Below are positions 9,130 to 17,984 of a stretch of DNA of 64,000 nucleotides, one piece after another (positions within the stretch are counted from its first letter, which is position 1; each line of letters starts with the position of its first letter). Location: NCBI GenBank assembly GCA_958450865.1, contig CAUDNY010000005.1, forward strand, positions 124,001-188,000, in the 5' to 3' direction. This DNA is from an uncultured Collinsella sp. (GTDB taxonomy: Bacteria > Actinomycetota > Coriobacteriia > Coriobacteriales > Coriobacteriaceae). Under the pieces are notes generated by a model. The model was given only the letters and a program-made list of their open reading frames with translations. It did no database searches and was not told the origin of the DNA. Both the position numbers and the translations under genes were made by a program.

Positions 9130-11115
9130 TTAGAAAAAACGGATATACAGAAGCTCGAACATCACAAAATACAGCAGCGCAAATGGAGCCCCGAGCATAA
9201 AGGCTGTAAATTTAGCCTTCACCTCCTCATCGCAGTAAATAGGGAACCTGAGCAATAGACAGGCAAAAGGTATTATCAAAGGTATGAGATATCGCGCCTG
9301 AACACCCGCAACTGTCTGGCTTCCGACTCCTGTAAAAGCGATGTATAGAGCCAAAGCAACTAGGTAGCAAGTAGCAAGAACCAAGAATAGAGACCAAACA
9401 ATTCCGCAACGGCTAAGCTTAATTTTAGTAACTTTTTCATTATCAATAATGCAAATAGCTTCAAACAACATGATGGGGAGATATGAAAGCCATGGGAACA
9501 GATTGGAGACGTCCCCAAGATAGGCCATATTCGTTGATATTGAATTGAGAAACGCCGGGGTCAGCATCGATCCAAAAACGAAATTCGAGATTACAGCTAT
9601 AGTTCCAACCGGATTTGCAAGCACTCCCGTCGTTTGACCAGCCGTAGAGACTTCGGTGCCACCACGCGCATCAGAAATGTTATTTACGACAGAAGAGAAG
9701 TATGGCGTCAAGAAAGATAAAATCATTATGGCGCAAACGAATATCGCGGTTCCAATCAAGATACGTCTTTGCTTGCTCGAAGTATATTTATTTGCAGGAA
9801 TTAAAAGCGCAAGTCCGAATAATGGAAAATAAATCGCTTTAGCTGCAAATCCGACTGCAAAAGATAGTAGAAATCCGAAGAACGTTTTTGCAGAAATATC
9901 CTCTTCAGAAACAAGCATCTTCAACAAAAGAGCTGTTCCTAGCAAACTGAACGATATCACACAGGGATCATACGAGTAACTGGCTGCCATTAACACAGCA
10001 GACGGGAACAACGCAATACAAGTGAAAAGACATTTTCTGCAAGGGGCTATACGAATTGCGATTCCACAGATAACTGCATACGCAAGTAAATTGAATATTT
10101 TTCCCAATGCAAATTTGATAGAAAATGGGAGATGAAGCAAGCGACCCAAACAAAGGCCGATAGATGAAGGAATGTAAGCGATTTTAGAAAGAGCCACACT
10201 ATCAAAAGAATTAAAACGATCGATACCTTCAGCTATATCATTTTTATCAGTCTCTCTGACTAATTGTTCAACAGAGCCACGGTTAAACTCTCTTGTTTCA
10301 TCTATTGGATACTTACCCAAAGATGCATCCAAACTAAAGCCATCCCCCATATAAAACTGCTCGACTATCATTCGGTCAGAATTTGTTATTTCAGCATTTG
10401 TGAGGTAGGAAAAACTGTTTGCATTTCCATAGTGGACCTCATCATCCCATGTCAGATAATTTGTAACAGGGAAGCAAATAATTACGGATAGACCAATTGA
10501 GACAATGCATGCGAAAGCGAACAGTTCGGGCTTCAGATAAGAAATGCCCCCATTAATAGCAATCAACCCGATCAAAACCGTAATGGGCAAAGCAGACGCG
10601 AACAACACCGTCTTTGACTTTTCGAGCGGAATGCCAATAAAAGCGATTAAAACAGCAAAGCCAACAAAAACCGCCAAAAAAAAGAAACACTTCTTAGCAT
10701 CAGTTTTCTTAACCGAGGTTACGAAGCTCTTCACCAGGCCATAGCAAAGCTCAATGCCCTGGAACGCTAAAACTAAATGAAAGCATATAACAAGACCTGC
10801 GATATTCCATGCACCAAGATCGAAGGGGCCAAACGTCTTCGCGCCAGCCAATATGATGAAAACTAGCAGAAAGCTGCTGAGGATGCTGGACGCGACGAGG
10901 ACGGTTATCTGACGAATAGCGCCACCGCTCGACTGTGATTTCGGTTGCAAATATAAGCACGCAACAGCAACGACATCGCAAAAGAGTTCAAGAATGAAAA
11001 GATTTAAATTCTTATAGTGCAACGATGTCGCGACAGCTAACAAAAGAAGTCCCAGCCCAAAGATGGCAAGCGCGTACTCGCTTTTCTTAATTGCAGGATT
11101 ATTCAAAACGTGCAT
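9130..11115 (-). CDS. DUF2142-like polytopic membrane protein
   Basis: About 661 residues with 12 to 14 hydrophobic segments. A large extracytoplasmic loop near residues 215-330 begins with TWDDEVHY, matching the acidic-acidic-His loop motif of GT-C-type membrane proteins. VAGVQARYLIP near residue 610 is the other hallmark of DUF2142 proteins. Such proteins are suspected GT-C glycosyltransferases that take sugars from polyprenyl carriers outside the membrane, which fits the DPM-like gene just downstream. The start is uncertain: ATG 11115 has GGAG directly in front of it, and TTG 11121 or TTG 11103 are options. Leftward, in the polysaccharide cluster. Confidence 0.7.
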   Translation of the reverse strand: MHVLNNPAIKKSEYALAIFGLGLLLLAVATSLHYKNLNLFILELFCDVVAVACLYLQPKSQSSGGAIRQITVLVASSILSSFLLVFIILAGAKTFGPFDLGAWNIAGLVICFHLVLAFQGIELCYGLVKSFVTSVKKTDAKKCFFFLAVFVGFAVLIAFIGIPLEKSKTVLFASALPITVLIGLIAINGGISYLKPELFAFACIVSIGLSVIICFPVTNYLTWDDEVHYGNANSFSYLTNAEITNSDRMIVEQFYMGDGFSLDASLGKYPIDETREFNRGSVEQLVRETDKNDIAEGIDRFNSFDSVALSKIAYIPSSIGLCLGRLLHLPFSIKFALGKIFNLLAYAVICGIAIRIAPCRKCLFTCIALFPSAVLMAASYSYDPCVISFSLLGTALLLKMLVSEEDISAKTFFGFLLSFAVGFAAKAIYFPLFGLALLIPANKYTSSKQRRILIGTAIFVCAIMILSFLTPYFSSVVNNISDARGGTEVSTAGQTTGVLANPVGTIAVISNFVFGSMLTPAFLNSISTNMAYLGDVSNLFPWLSYLPIMLFEAICIIDNEKVTKIKLSRCGIVWSLFLVLATCYLVALALYIAFTGVGSQTVAGVQARYLIPLIIPFACLLLRFPIYCDEEVKAKFTAFMLGAPFALLYFVMFELLYIRFF

Positions 11116-11218
11116 CTCCAACTAAAGACAAAATCGAATAGGGTAAGACGACAATAACAAATTCGGGTCTTAGATCCAACTTCACTCAAAAGCTAAGTAA
11201 AAGCCAGCCAAGTATCAC

Positions 11219-12364
11219 TTAGCGAATACAAAACGCCTTCTCGACATCTATAGCAGTGGCGTCCCAGCTATATCGATTTTCAACAAGAGCCCTAGAGTTT
11301 CGAGACTGAAGGGAAAGAAGCCTTCGATCATCAAATAGCCTGCATAATGCTAAAACCACCTCATCAGATGACATGGACTGAATTATCGTGCCGTAGCTAT
11401 CATCTGGAATAAGCTCGCGCGCGCCTCCCACATCTGTTACAACAGCAGGCGTTCCGCAGGCTGAAGCCTCAAGAAGTACCGTTGAAAAGCCTTCGGAACG
11501 AGTTGGAAGACAAAGCACATCTGCTTGCTGAAGTAAGGAGGAAATGTCCTCTGTGTTACATCTCCCAAGCCAAAACAGGTCAGACGAACAGGCTTCCTTG
11601 ACCTCATTAGCAAGCGGACCATCCCCTGCGAGAACAAAGCAAATATCACGCTTGGTAATATCTTTTGCGCGAGCCGCCTCAATAATTGAATTAATTCCCT
11701 TTTCAGGAATAAGCCGCCCGACAAAAGCTACAACCAAGGATGACTGAGGGATACCTAATTCAGATCGAAAATCTCTCCCCGAAGAAATACTCCTATAGAA
11801 TGAGGCATTGATTGAGTTTGATATTACGCCCTTTGCAGCGACATTAAAGTGTTGGAGCCATTCAACGCTTTTAGATGAAATCCCATAGAAATCAGGTTTA
11901 AACGACTTTACACGATCCGTAATCCAATCCTCATATCGGCGCACAAAAAAATCAAGGAACGGCTGATTGAAAGAAAGATACGCTGAACCGTGGTCGAGAA
12001 CGACGGCCTTGATGTTATGATTCGCGGCAAACTTCAGCCCTTCGATTGAGAGAGGAAAAAGTCTCGTGTTTATAAGTACGCCGTCCCACTCATAATCATC
12101 AAGGCTTTGCAGGAGCCGGTAATAATCGCTGGTTTTTTTGGGAAGAGGAAGCCTTCCATCAAGCAATGAAATACATGGAAGCCGAATTATCTCGAGACCG
12201 TTTTCGACTGAATGACCAGCTCCTACGCGCATTGAATCATTAGTAACGATAACCACCCTGTCGCCGCGGGCAGCTAGGGCATGAGCGAGACCATCGACAA
12301 AATTACCAATTCCGCTAAGTTGCGGGTGATAATGGTGGGTGAAAATACAAATAGAAGAACTCAT
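11219..12364 (-). CDS. Family 4 glycosyltransferase (GT-B)
   Basis: A protein of 381 residues with the usual GT4 layout. The N-terminal acceptor domain begins CIFTHHYHPQLSGIGNF. The C-terminal nucleotide-sugar domain has VAFVGRLIPEKG, VLAGDGPL, CLPTRSEGFSTVLLEASACGTP and VTDVGGARE, including the EX7E-type motif. It is a retaining cytosolic transferase acting in assembly of the surface polysaccharide. Start ATG 12364 is preceded by GAGG at good spacing. It lies 33 bases after licD in the same leftward cluster, probably in one transcript. Acceptor and donor cannot be predicted. Confidence 0.88.
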   Translation of the reverse strand: MSSSICIFTHHYHPQLSGIGNFVDGLAHALAARGDRVVIVTNDSMRVGAGHSVENGLEIIRLPCISLLDGRLPLPKKTSDYYRLLQSLDDYEWDGVLINTRLFPLSIEGLKFAANHNIKAVVLDHGSAYLSFNQPFLDFFVRRYEDWITDRVKSFKPDFYGISSKSVEWLQHFNVAAKGVISNSINASFYRSISSGRDFRSELGIPQSSLVVAFVGRLIPEKGINSIIEAARAKDITKRDICFVLAGDGPLANEVKEACSSDLFWLGRCNTEDISSLLQQADVLCLPTRSEGFSTVLLEASACGTPAVVTDVGGARELIPDDSYGTIIQSMSSDEVVLALCRLFDDRRLLSLQSRNSRALVENRYSWDATAIDVEKAFCIR

Positions 12365-12397
12365 TACATAACCTCATCTGGTAAAGATTTCATATCC

Positions 12398-13258
12398 TTA
12401 ATTCTGCGCAGTCCAGACTTCACCATCCCCAAAGTCAAGCAGAAGAGGAAGATGGGTATGTCGATTTTCCGGCTCCGGAATTTTCTTCCATTCGCCATAC
12501 ATCGTTGTAAGATATTTATCCGTCATACGAGGAACGGGGAATTCACTGCCTTCGAAAACCGCACTGCTCAGAGGGAAAATCTCTGAAATAGGCACTGGCG
12601 CCATATTCGGCCAGCTTAACGTCAGACAATAATCAGAGACCTCACCCGTATTTGAGTCGGCAATACAGGAGTCGAACAAATCCTGGTAAGAGCATGCGCC
12701 TCGAGAAACCAGTCGTTCCACTACGTGTATAGCAGAACAACCAATTTGCTCGAGTTGTCCAAGGAACCCTTTATGAGGGACAACAATGGAAGAAGAGTGA
12801 TATAAATAAGCTCTTTTCTGTGCAATTGATGCAGTTCGGACTTGTTTTGCACGAAGGCGTTTATCTGTATAGAGCTGGTCATATGGAAAGATGTCGACAA
12901 AAATGCCCATCGAACTGGAAGCCTCTCGAGCCTCCTGATTCTCGAAGCGAGTTCCATCGCGATACACCTTAGCAAACATCGCAGCATAGCCAATAGTATT
13001 CCGCGATGTATGGAGCGAATATCCTTCCGGTAAACCATCCTCGGCTAAAGAGCAAAAGCGGTCATAGTCTGAACGCATCATTCCGATATCTATATCATCA
13101 TCCCAAGGGATAAACCCCCTATGACGCATTGCTCCTAAACATGTTCCGCCATCAAGCCACCACCTGATGCCGTGCTTAGAGCAGAATGCAGCGACAACCT
13201 GAAGGATATCCAATTCAGTGTTTTGAAGCTTTAATAGCGCGTGAGCTTTAGACATCAT
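12398..13258 (-). CDS. licD: LicD family phosphocholine transferase
   Basis: LicD proteins transfer phosphocholine from CDP-choline to sugars of teichoic acids or capsules. This 286-residue protein has the two core motifs LDGGTCLGA (35-43) and PWDDDIDIG (51-59); the Asp cluster is the expected nucleotidyltransferase metal site. ATG 13258 follows AGATAGG, only 4 bases after the flippase stop. A longer open frame upstream lies inside the flippase gene and is unlikely. CDP-choline should come from the LicC/LicA fusion encoded at 20322. The modified glycan would be the docking site for the choline-binding proteins of the island. Some LicD relatives move other phospho-alcohols, so the substrate is inferred from context. 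Confidence 0.88.
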   Translation of the reverse strand: MMSKAHALLKLQNTELDILQVVAAFCSKHGIRWWLDGGTCLGAMRHRGFIPWDDDIDIGMMRSDYDRFCSLAEDGLPEGYSLHTSRNTIGYAAMFAKVYRDGTRFENQEAREASSSMGIFVDIFPYDQLYTDKRLRAKQVRTASIAQKRAYLYHSSSIVVPHKGFLGQLEQIGCSAIHVVERLVSRGACSYQDLFDSCIADSNTGEVSDYCLTLSWPNMAPVPISEIFPLSSAVFEGSEFPVPRMTDKYLTTMYGEWKKIPEPENRHTHLPLLLDFGDGEVWTAQN

Positions 13259-13262
13259 CGGC

Positions 13263-14507
13263 CTATCTCTTTTCCCCAAACCATTCTTGCGTCTGTTTCC
13301 CCAAAACAAAAGACTGATAAATAAGGCAAATAGCATTGGATATAAGCGCCGTTACAGTAGGGCCATTTAAGCCAAACAACACTTGCGCGGGAGCCATGAC
13401 AGCAACAGCACTGATTAAGGACAATATGCTGCCAACAAATACCCCTCGGTAATTATCAAGAGAAACCAGCAAATCGTTGACAAACCAAGCAATGCCAGTC
13501 AAAAAGGCACAAGCCAACATAGGCTGAAGGAGATCAGAATGTTTGGCTATTCCAGCGCCATAAAACAAAGACAGCAATAATTTGCCGAAAAAGAAAAGGG
13601 CAACTGCTGATATGACGCCGACAAATAAAATACCGGCAAGTATTTTACCTATAAGCGTAAAAAAGGACTTTTCCTTAGAATAGTAACGCTCTACTAAATA
13701 ACCTAATAAAGGATTATAGATATACGTCGCACCCATTTGGATAATTGCCACGGGAGCAGCAACTGATGCATAAATGCCTAGAGCAGAATCTCCGAATGTA
13801 TAAGATAAATACTGCCTTGGAATATTCGGCGCCGCAGAAGCAGCAATGCCGCCCAGAACGATGGGCAAACAGCCACATAGGAAAGCTCTGACCTTCGCTT
13901 GGGTAATTCCAAGCTTGATTGCAGAGATTCGATTTGATCTCGGATAATCGTAAATAACACCGATACCTATAGTCACTACCGTCATTAGCAACAATGCACC
14001 TTCGAGGCTATTTAACAGCCCAAAGACAACAATGAACGAAAGGAGAGAACCAATGCCCTGCATTATGAGGGATTTCCCAATATAGTCCATCCTATGGCCA
14101 ACCTGATCATTGGCATGCATGACATCAATAACTAAGCCGGCGGTTTTATAGAGAGCATACAAAAGAACAGCAGGCACCGTATCAATACGACACGTCGCAA
14201 TGGAATAGACGGCCAACATTGCAAACGCCATAAACGTAGTAAAGAAACGAAAAGTCAGGTATTCACCAGCAGAGTTTTTCCTTTCAACATCTGCAATTTG
14301 TACCGTGTACATCCTGTATTGGGCCAATTGAGAAAACATGTTGAAAATAGACATAGCAAGGGAATAAATTCCAGCAGCACTATATCCATCAGACAGTCGA
14401 ACGACCAATATAGTGATTAGCCATTGACAGCCTAAATTCGTCAACGAGCCAACGGTATTCCAGAACATATTGTGTTTAATCGAAAGAGTCTTCTCTGTGG
14501 CTTCCAC
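13263..14507 (-). CDS. Polysaccharide flippase (Wzx/MATE-like)
   Basis: About 414 residues with 12 to 14 predicted membrane helices across the whole length and no large soluble domain. It begins with the amphipathic MFWNTVGSLTNLG stretch typical of the polysaccharide exporter family. It would carry lipid-linked repeat units across the membrane, which fits neighbouring licD and glycosyltransferase genes. GTG 14507 with AAGGG upstream is my choice of start; TTG 14531 and ATG 14468 are alternatives. The licD gene follows after four bases. Confidence 0.82.
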   Translation of the reverse strand: MEATEKTLSIKHNMFWNTVGSLTNLGCQWLITILVVRLSDGYSAAGIYSLAMSIFNMFSQLAQYRMYTVQIADVERKNSAGEYLTFRFFTTFMAFAMLAVYSIATCRIDTVPAVLLYALYKTAGLVIDVMHANDQVGHRMDYIGKSLIMQGIGSLLSFIVVFGLLNSLEGALLLMTVVTIGIGVIYDYPRSNRISAIKLGITQAKVRAFLCGCLPIVLGGIAASAAPNIPRQYLSYTFGDSALGIYASVAAPVAIIQMGATYIYNPLLGYLVERYYSKEKSFFTLIGKILAGILFVGVISAVALFFFGKLLLSLFYGAGIAKHSDLLQPMLACAFLTGIAWFVNDLLVSLDNYRGVFVGSILSLISAVAVMAPAQVLFGLNGPTVTALISNAICLIYQSFVLGKQTQEWFGEKR

Positions 14508-14551
14508 AAATATAAGCGCCCTTCTGAACAAGTCGCGATTCGGATACGAAG

Positions 14552-15517
14552 CTATTTTGCTTCTTTAATCATGTTTAAAATCAAAAGAAACAGCCAATTC
14601 GGTACAAGTCGCATAATGATTTCAGCTTTAGCAATGGACGGGCAAGCTCGTCGATATTTAAGCAAGCCAATTATGGAGCGTCGCTCTCTTGCATCGGCGA
14701 ACCCCATTATTTCCTTTAGGTGCGGTGAATCAGGAAATCTTTCGGCAAATTGCTTAGCTGTATCAACCCTGTTTTTAACTCTTGTTAAATACCAATCATC
14801 TTTTGAAGCAACACCCGCAAGGAATCCAGTTTCATTCCCGCCATGTCGACGATACTTAACCAAGGGAGTCGTTGTAAAACTGCACTTCCCCAGTTCGCTG
14901 CAGCCCAATGTCAACCACAAATCATGTGCAGTGGATTCCGGAAAGGGAATCATCGACTTAGCAGCACTCGCATCTAGCATGAGAGCCATACCAATGCCGT
15001 AGCATACACTTGCAGCCTGAATAGTAATATCCTCTCCGGAGCACCAATTTACTTCAGGCGAATTTGGATGAGCTTTTCTGTAGCTCTCTACCAGCATGTT
15101 TCCGTTTTCGTCGATTACCGATCTATCGCAAACATCAAGAATTGAGCCTTCTTCTAGCATATGGTTGAGCGAAACTTGAACTCTGTTAGGCTCCCAAATA
15201 TCATCTTGATCGCAAAATACTACGTAATCCCCTTCCGCCAAAGAGAGTAGTGCCTCGAACGATTTGACATAACCGAGATTTTTATCGCCATGATAATAAC
15301 GATACGCGTTTTTCTTTATATGCTCTTGGATAAACCCCTCTAAAGAGGCCGATTCGGGGCAGTCATTTCTGACCAAAAGCGTAACCGGAAACGTTTGTTC
15401 ATCAATCGAATCAAGTTGAGCGGCGAAAAACTTAAGATCAGGTTTATATGCTGAAAGAAGTACGCATACGCCTGTACCATTTCCCTTTTCTATTTCCAAA
15501 AATCCTCCCAAAGTCAT
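14552..15517 (-). CDS. Family 2 glycosyltransferase, rhamnosyltransferase-like
   Basis: A 321-residue GT2 enzyme: VCVLLSAYKPD at the N-terminus, VRNDCPESASL, NLGYVKSFEALL, then the metal-binding CDQDDIW. The C-terminal third ends in hydrophobic residues (WLFLLILNMI) that may sit on the membrane. It resembles RgpB/rhamnosyl transferases, although the sugar is not certain. ATG 15517 lacks a Shine-Dalgarno. TTG 15499, with GGGAGG five bases upstream, may be the true start. It is the first gene of the leftward polysaccharide cluster that continues into flippase, licD and GT4. Confidence 0.85.
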   Translation of the reverse strand: MTLGGFLEIEKGNGTGVCVLLSAYKPDLKFFAAQLDSIDEQTFPVTLLVRNDCPESASLEGFIQEHIKKNAYRYYHGDKNLGYVKSFEALLSLAEGDYVVFCDQDDIWEPNRVQVSLNHMLEEGSILDVCDRSVIDENGNMLVESYRKAHPNSPEVNWCSGEDITIQAASVCYGIGMALMLDASAAKSMIPFPESTAHDLWLTLGCSELGKCSFTTTPLVKYRRHGGNETGFLAGVASKDDWYLTRVKNRVDTAKQFAERFPDSPHLKEIMGFADARERRSIIGLLKYRRACPSIAKAEIIMRLVPNWLFLLILNMIKEAK

Positions 15518-15872
15518 GTTTTCAAGATTAGCAAAGCAATCATTAGAGATTTAAGGTGTTGTTTATTACGCTCAAAAAAGACAGGAGAAGGCTCGGCCTT
15601 TAGATAATACATGGCGGCAAATTGAATGGTGCTCCCGTAATTTTTAACACCAACACCGACATCTCGCCCCCCTAGAGGGAGCGAGATGGTTGGCTTTTCA
15701 AAATAATCTGAAAAGGAAGCTCGTAGAGAATTAAAATCCCGCGCACCGGAAGTGCATACAGTTTATGACCGCCTTCTCATGAAACCGCTTGCCAAATCAA
15801 AGCACCTCAATTGGAAAAGAGTCCCTTAAGAATCAGTGTCTTTCTCCCACCTTTAAAGACACTTGTCCAATA
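15518..15872. other. Intergenic region with two hairpins
   Basis: It lies between two leftward genes and contains the likely promoter of the polysaccharide cluster. One imperfect hairpin is at 15661-15687 (ATCTCGC / GCGAGAT arms with a CCCTAGAGGG core). No convincing gene on either strand. Confidence 0.4.
15835..15863 (-). terminator. Hairpin just after the L,D-transpeptidase gene
   Basis: Perfect nine-base arms (AGTGTCTTT / AAAGACACT) lie ten bases beyond the leftward stop at 15873. The loop is 11 bases and the T run is weak, so termination is likely rather than certain. Confidence 0.4.
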
Positions 15873-17942
15873 TCAATAGGTAACAACCTTTGTTCCATAA
15901 GGAATGTTATCGTAAATCCATTTTGCGTTCTGGATCTCAAGGCGTACACATCCTGCAGAGGATGGAACGCCCATCGTGGGATCCATCACCTGGTTACTGT
16001 TGACGTAGTAGGGCGAAGAATGGAATAGATAATCACCGTAGAACTGTGTGTAGTAATAGCAAGTATATCCATGCCCAAAGGAGTATCCCTTTCCGTAGAC
16101 TTGGTACTCCCCTATCACAGTTGGCGTACTGGCTTTTCCCGTCGAACATACATATCGACGGTTTAAGGACCAATTATTCCATGACCCAGTGTAGATGCTC
16201 GTGATACAACGCGACGTATCGACAAGTATCAGCCAATTTGTATTGCTTGAATAACTTTGAGCTTTAGCGTCCATATAGTCTGACACCCACGCGCCGTTAG
16301 CCATGAAGTAATTCCAGGATCCGTCCACAACGCGCCAGCCAGTAGCCATAGCCCCACTAGCATCAAGCCAATACCAGGTGCCGCCCAAATTGAGCCATCC
16401 TGTCTGCATATAACCAGACGAATTCAAGTAATACCAATATCCGTTAACGGCAACCCAACCGGTTTTCATAACGTAAGTGGATGGATCTAAATAGAACCAG
16501 GAGCCATCCTTACTCAGCCAGCCAGATCGTGCATAGCCAGCGGTCTCATCAAAGAAGTACCATTTTCCGTTAACGTTCTGCCAGCCGACGCTCAAGGAGC
16601 CATTAGTCGGATCAGCATAGAAAATGCAGCCACCAAGCGTCACGAAACCGCGCGCTTCGACCAATTCGCCATCGCCGTTTGAAGTAAATAACTTCCCATT
16701 GCGCAATGTTCCGCACAACGAGCAGTCAGAACCAGCAAAAGCCTTAGACGGACCATCCTGAACCGAGTCCTGGACATCTACCCATTCACGACAAGCAACA
16801 GCGCCTGAGCCTTTTGCATAATAGCTTTTCCCATTTACAGAAAAATGCCCGAGCAGCATTTTGCCGTCGACGGCAGGATCAAGATAATAGTATTGGCTAC
16901 CGTCCTTCAGCCAACCCGTCTTTACAATACCCGATGCATGAGAAGGCTCAGCGTAATACCAGTCTCCATCGCTCATAAACCAGCCGAGTGACAGCGCTCC
17001 CGTTGAAGAAAAATGATACCGATTCGATCCGATGGAAAAAAAGCCGGTAACCATTCTATTGTCATTTGCGATATCGAGCCAATACCAAGCGCCGTTCACC
17101 GAACGCCAGCCCGACGCAAGTGCGCCGGAACCGTCTGCGTAATACCAGTCCGTACCATCAAACGCCCAACCAACAGCCATTGCACCGGAATCCGATAAAT
17201 AATAACGTGATGAGCCAACGGAAACGATTCCCCTAGACATAGCACCATCATTGGCGGGATCAAGCCAATACCAGTTATTGCCAGTTTGAAGCCAACCGGT
17301 TAAGACTTCACCATTGCTACCCCAATACCATAAACCGTTATCAAGACACCATCCATTAATCAGTCCATAGGTTCCAAGAAGATAAGGATGCCCATCGATA
17401 ACACGTCGCCCAGTAACCATGGAACAGCCGTCAAGGGAGTCAAACCAGTACCATTGGCCTCCGATAAGCTGCCAACCATTTGCCAAAGCGCCTGATGGAC
17501 TCGCGTAATACCACTTATTGTCAGTAAAAATCCAGCCGCAACTCATCGCGCCGTCACGAGCGGGGTCCAAATAAAACAACGAGCCGTCAACATTCTGCAT
17601 TCCGGTCAAACGGCAGTCGTCAAGATAGTAATACCAGGACAAACCGTCCCATTGCCATCCAGATAGTTTTTCCGTCGTCGACGAGTCTTGGCTTTCGACA
17701 ACCTGTGGATTCGAATCTTCCGCTGTTTTGCCAGCATAATCGTTGGAATCTTGAGCGAGACCGCCGCCGACAAAAGCACCCGACCCTTCCGTCGAGTCGC
17801 GCTCTACGATATCGTTATTCGCCCCCTCTTCCACGGCATAAGCAGTGCAAGAAAACGCGGGGGCGAAAACCGAGAGCGAGGCGGATAGTAGCACCAAGCC
17901 GATTGCTCGCCAGCAAATTCGATGATCAATCCGAGCATTCAT
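15873..17942 (-). CDS. Choline-binding L,D-transpeptidase (YkuD)
   Basis: A secreted cell-wall enzyme of about 689 residues: signal peptide (1-35), about 20 choline-binding repeats, and a C-terminal YkuD domain. The domain has His641 (LFHSSPYY) and catalytic Cys665 in SSAGCVRL, a variant of the SHGC motif in which Ala replaces His. L,D-transpeptidases form 3-3 crosslinks in peptidoglycan or attach proteins to it. Here the repeats would bring the enzyme to phosphocholine-bearing glycans. I choose ATG 17942, preceded by GGGGGCC at good spacing; an upstream TTG is unlikely. It starts 42 bases after the NlpC/P60 gene and is probably in its operon. Confidence 0.88.
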   Translation of the reverse strand: MNARIDHRICWRAIGLVLLSASLSVFAPAFSCTAYAVEEGANNDIVERDSTEGSGAFVGGGLAQDSNDYAGKTAEDSNPQVVESQDSSTTEKLSGWQWDGLSWYYYLDDCRLTGMQNVDGSLFYLDPARDGAMSCGWIFTDNKWYYASPSGALANGWQLIGGQWYWFDSLDGCSMVTGRRVIDGHPYLLGTYGLINGWCLDNGLWYWGSNGEVLTGWLQTGNNWYWLDPANDGAMSRGIVSVGSSRYYLSDSGAMAVGWAFDGTDWYYADGSGALASGWRSVNGAWYWLDIANDNRMVTGFFSIGSNRYHFSSTGALSLGWFMSDGDWYYAEPSHASGIVKTGWLKDGSQYYYLDPAVDGKMLLGHFSVNGKSYYAKGSGAVACREWVDVQDSVQDGPSKAFAGSDCSLCGTLRNGKLFTSNGDGELVEARGFVTLGGCIFYADPTNGSLSVGWQNVNGKWYFFDETAGYARSGWLSKDGSWFYLDPSTYVMKTGWVAVNGYWYYLNSSGYMQTGWLNLGGTWYWLDASGAMATGWRVVDGSWNYFMANGAWVSDYMDAKAQSYSSNTNWLILVDTSRCITSIYTGSWNNWSLNRRYVCSTGKASTPTVIGEYQVYGKGYSFGHGYTCYYYTQFYGDYLFHSSPYYVNSNQVMDPTMGVPSSAGCVRLEIQNAKWIYDNIPYGTKVVTY

Positions 17943-17984
17943 TTCAGGCCCCCAACCGGTACCGACTGTCTTACAAGGAATCAA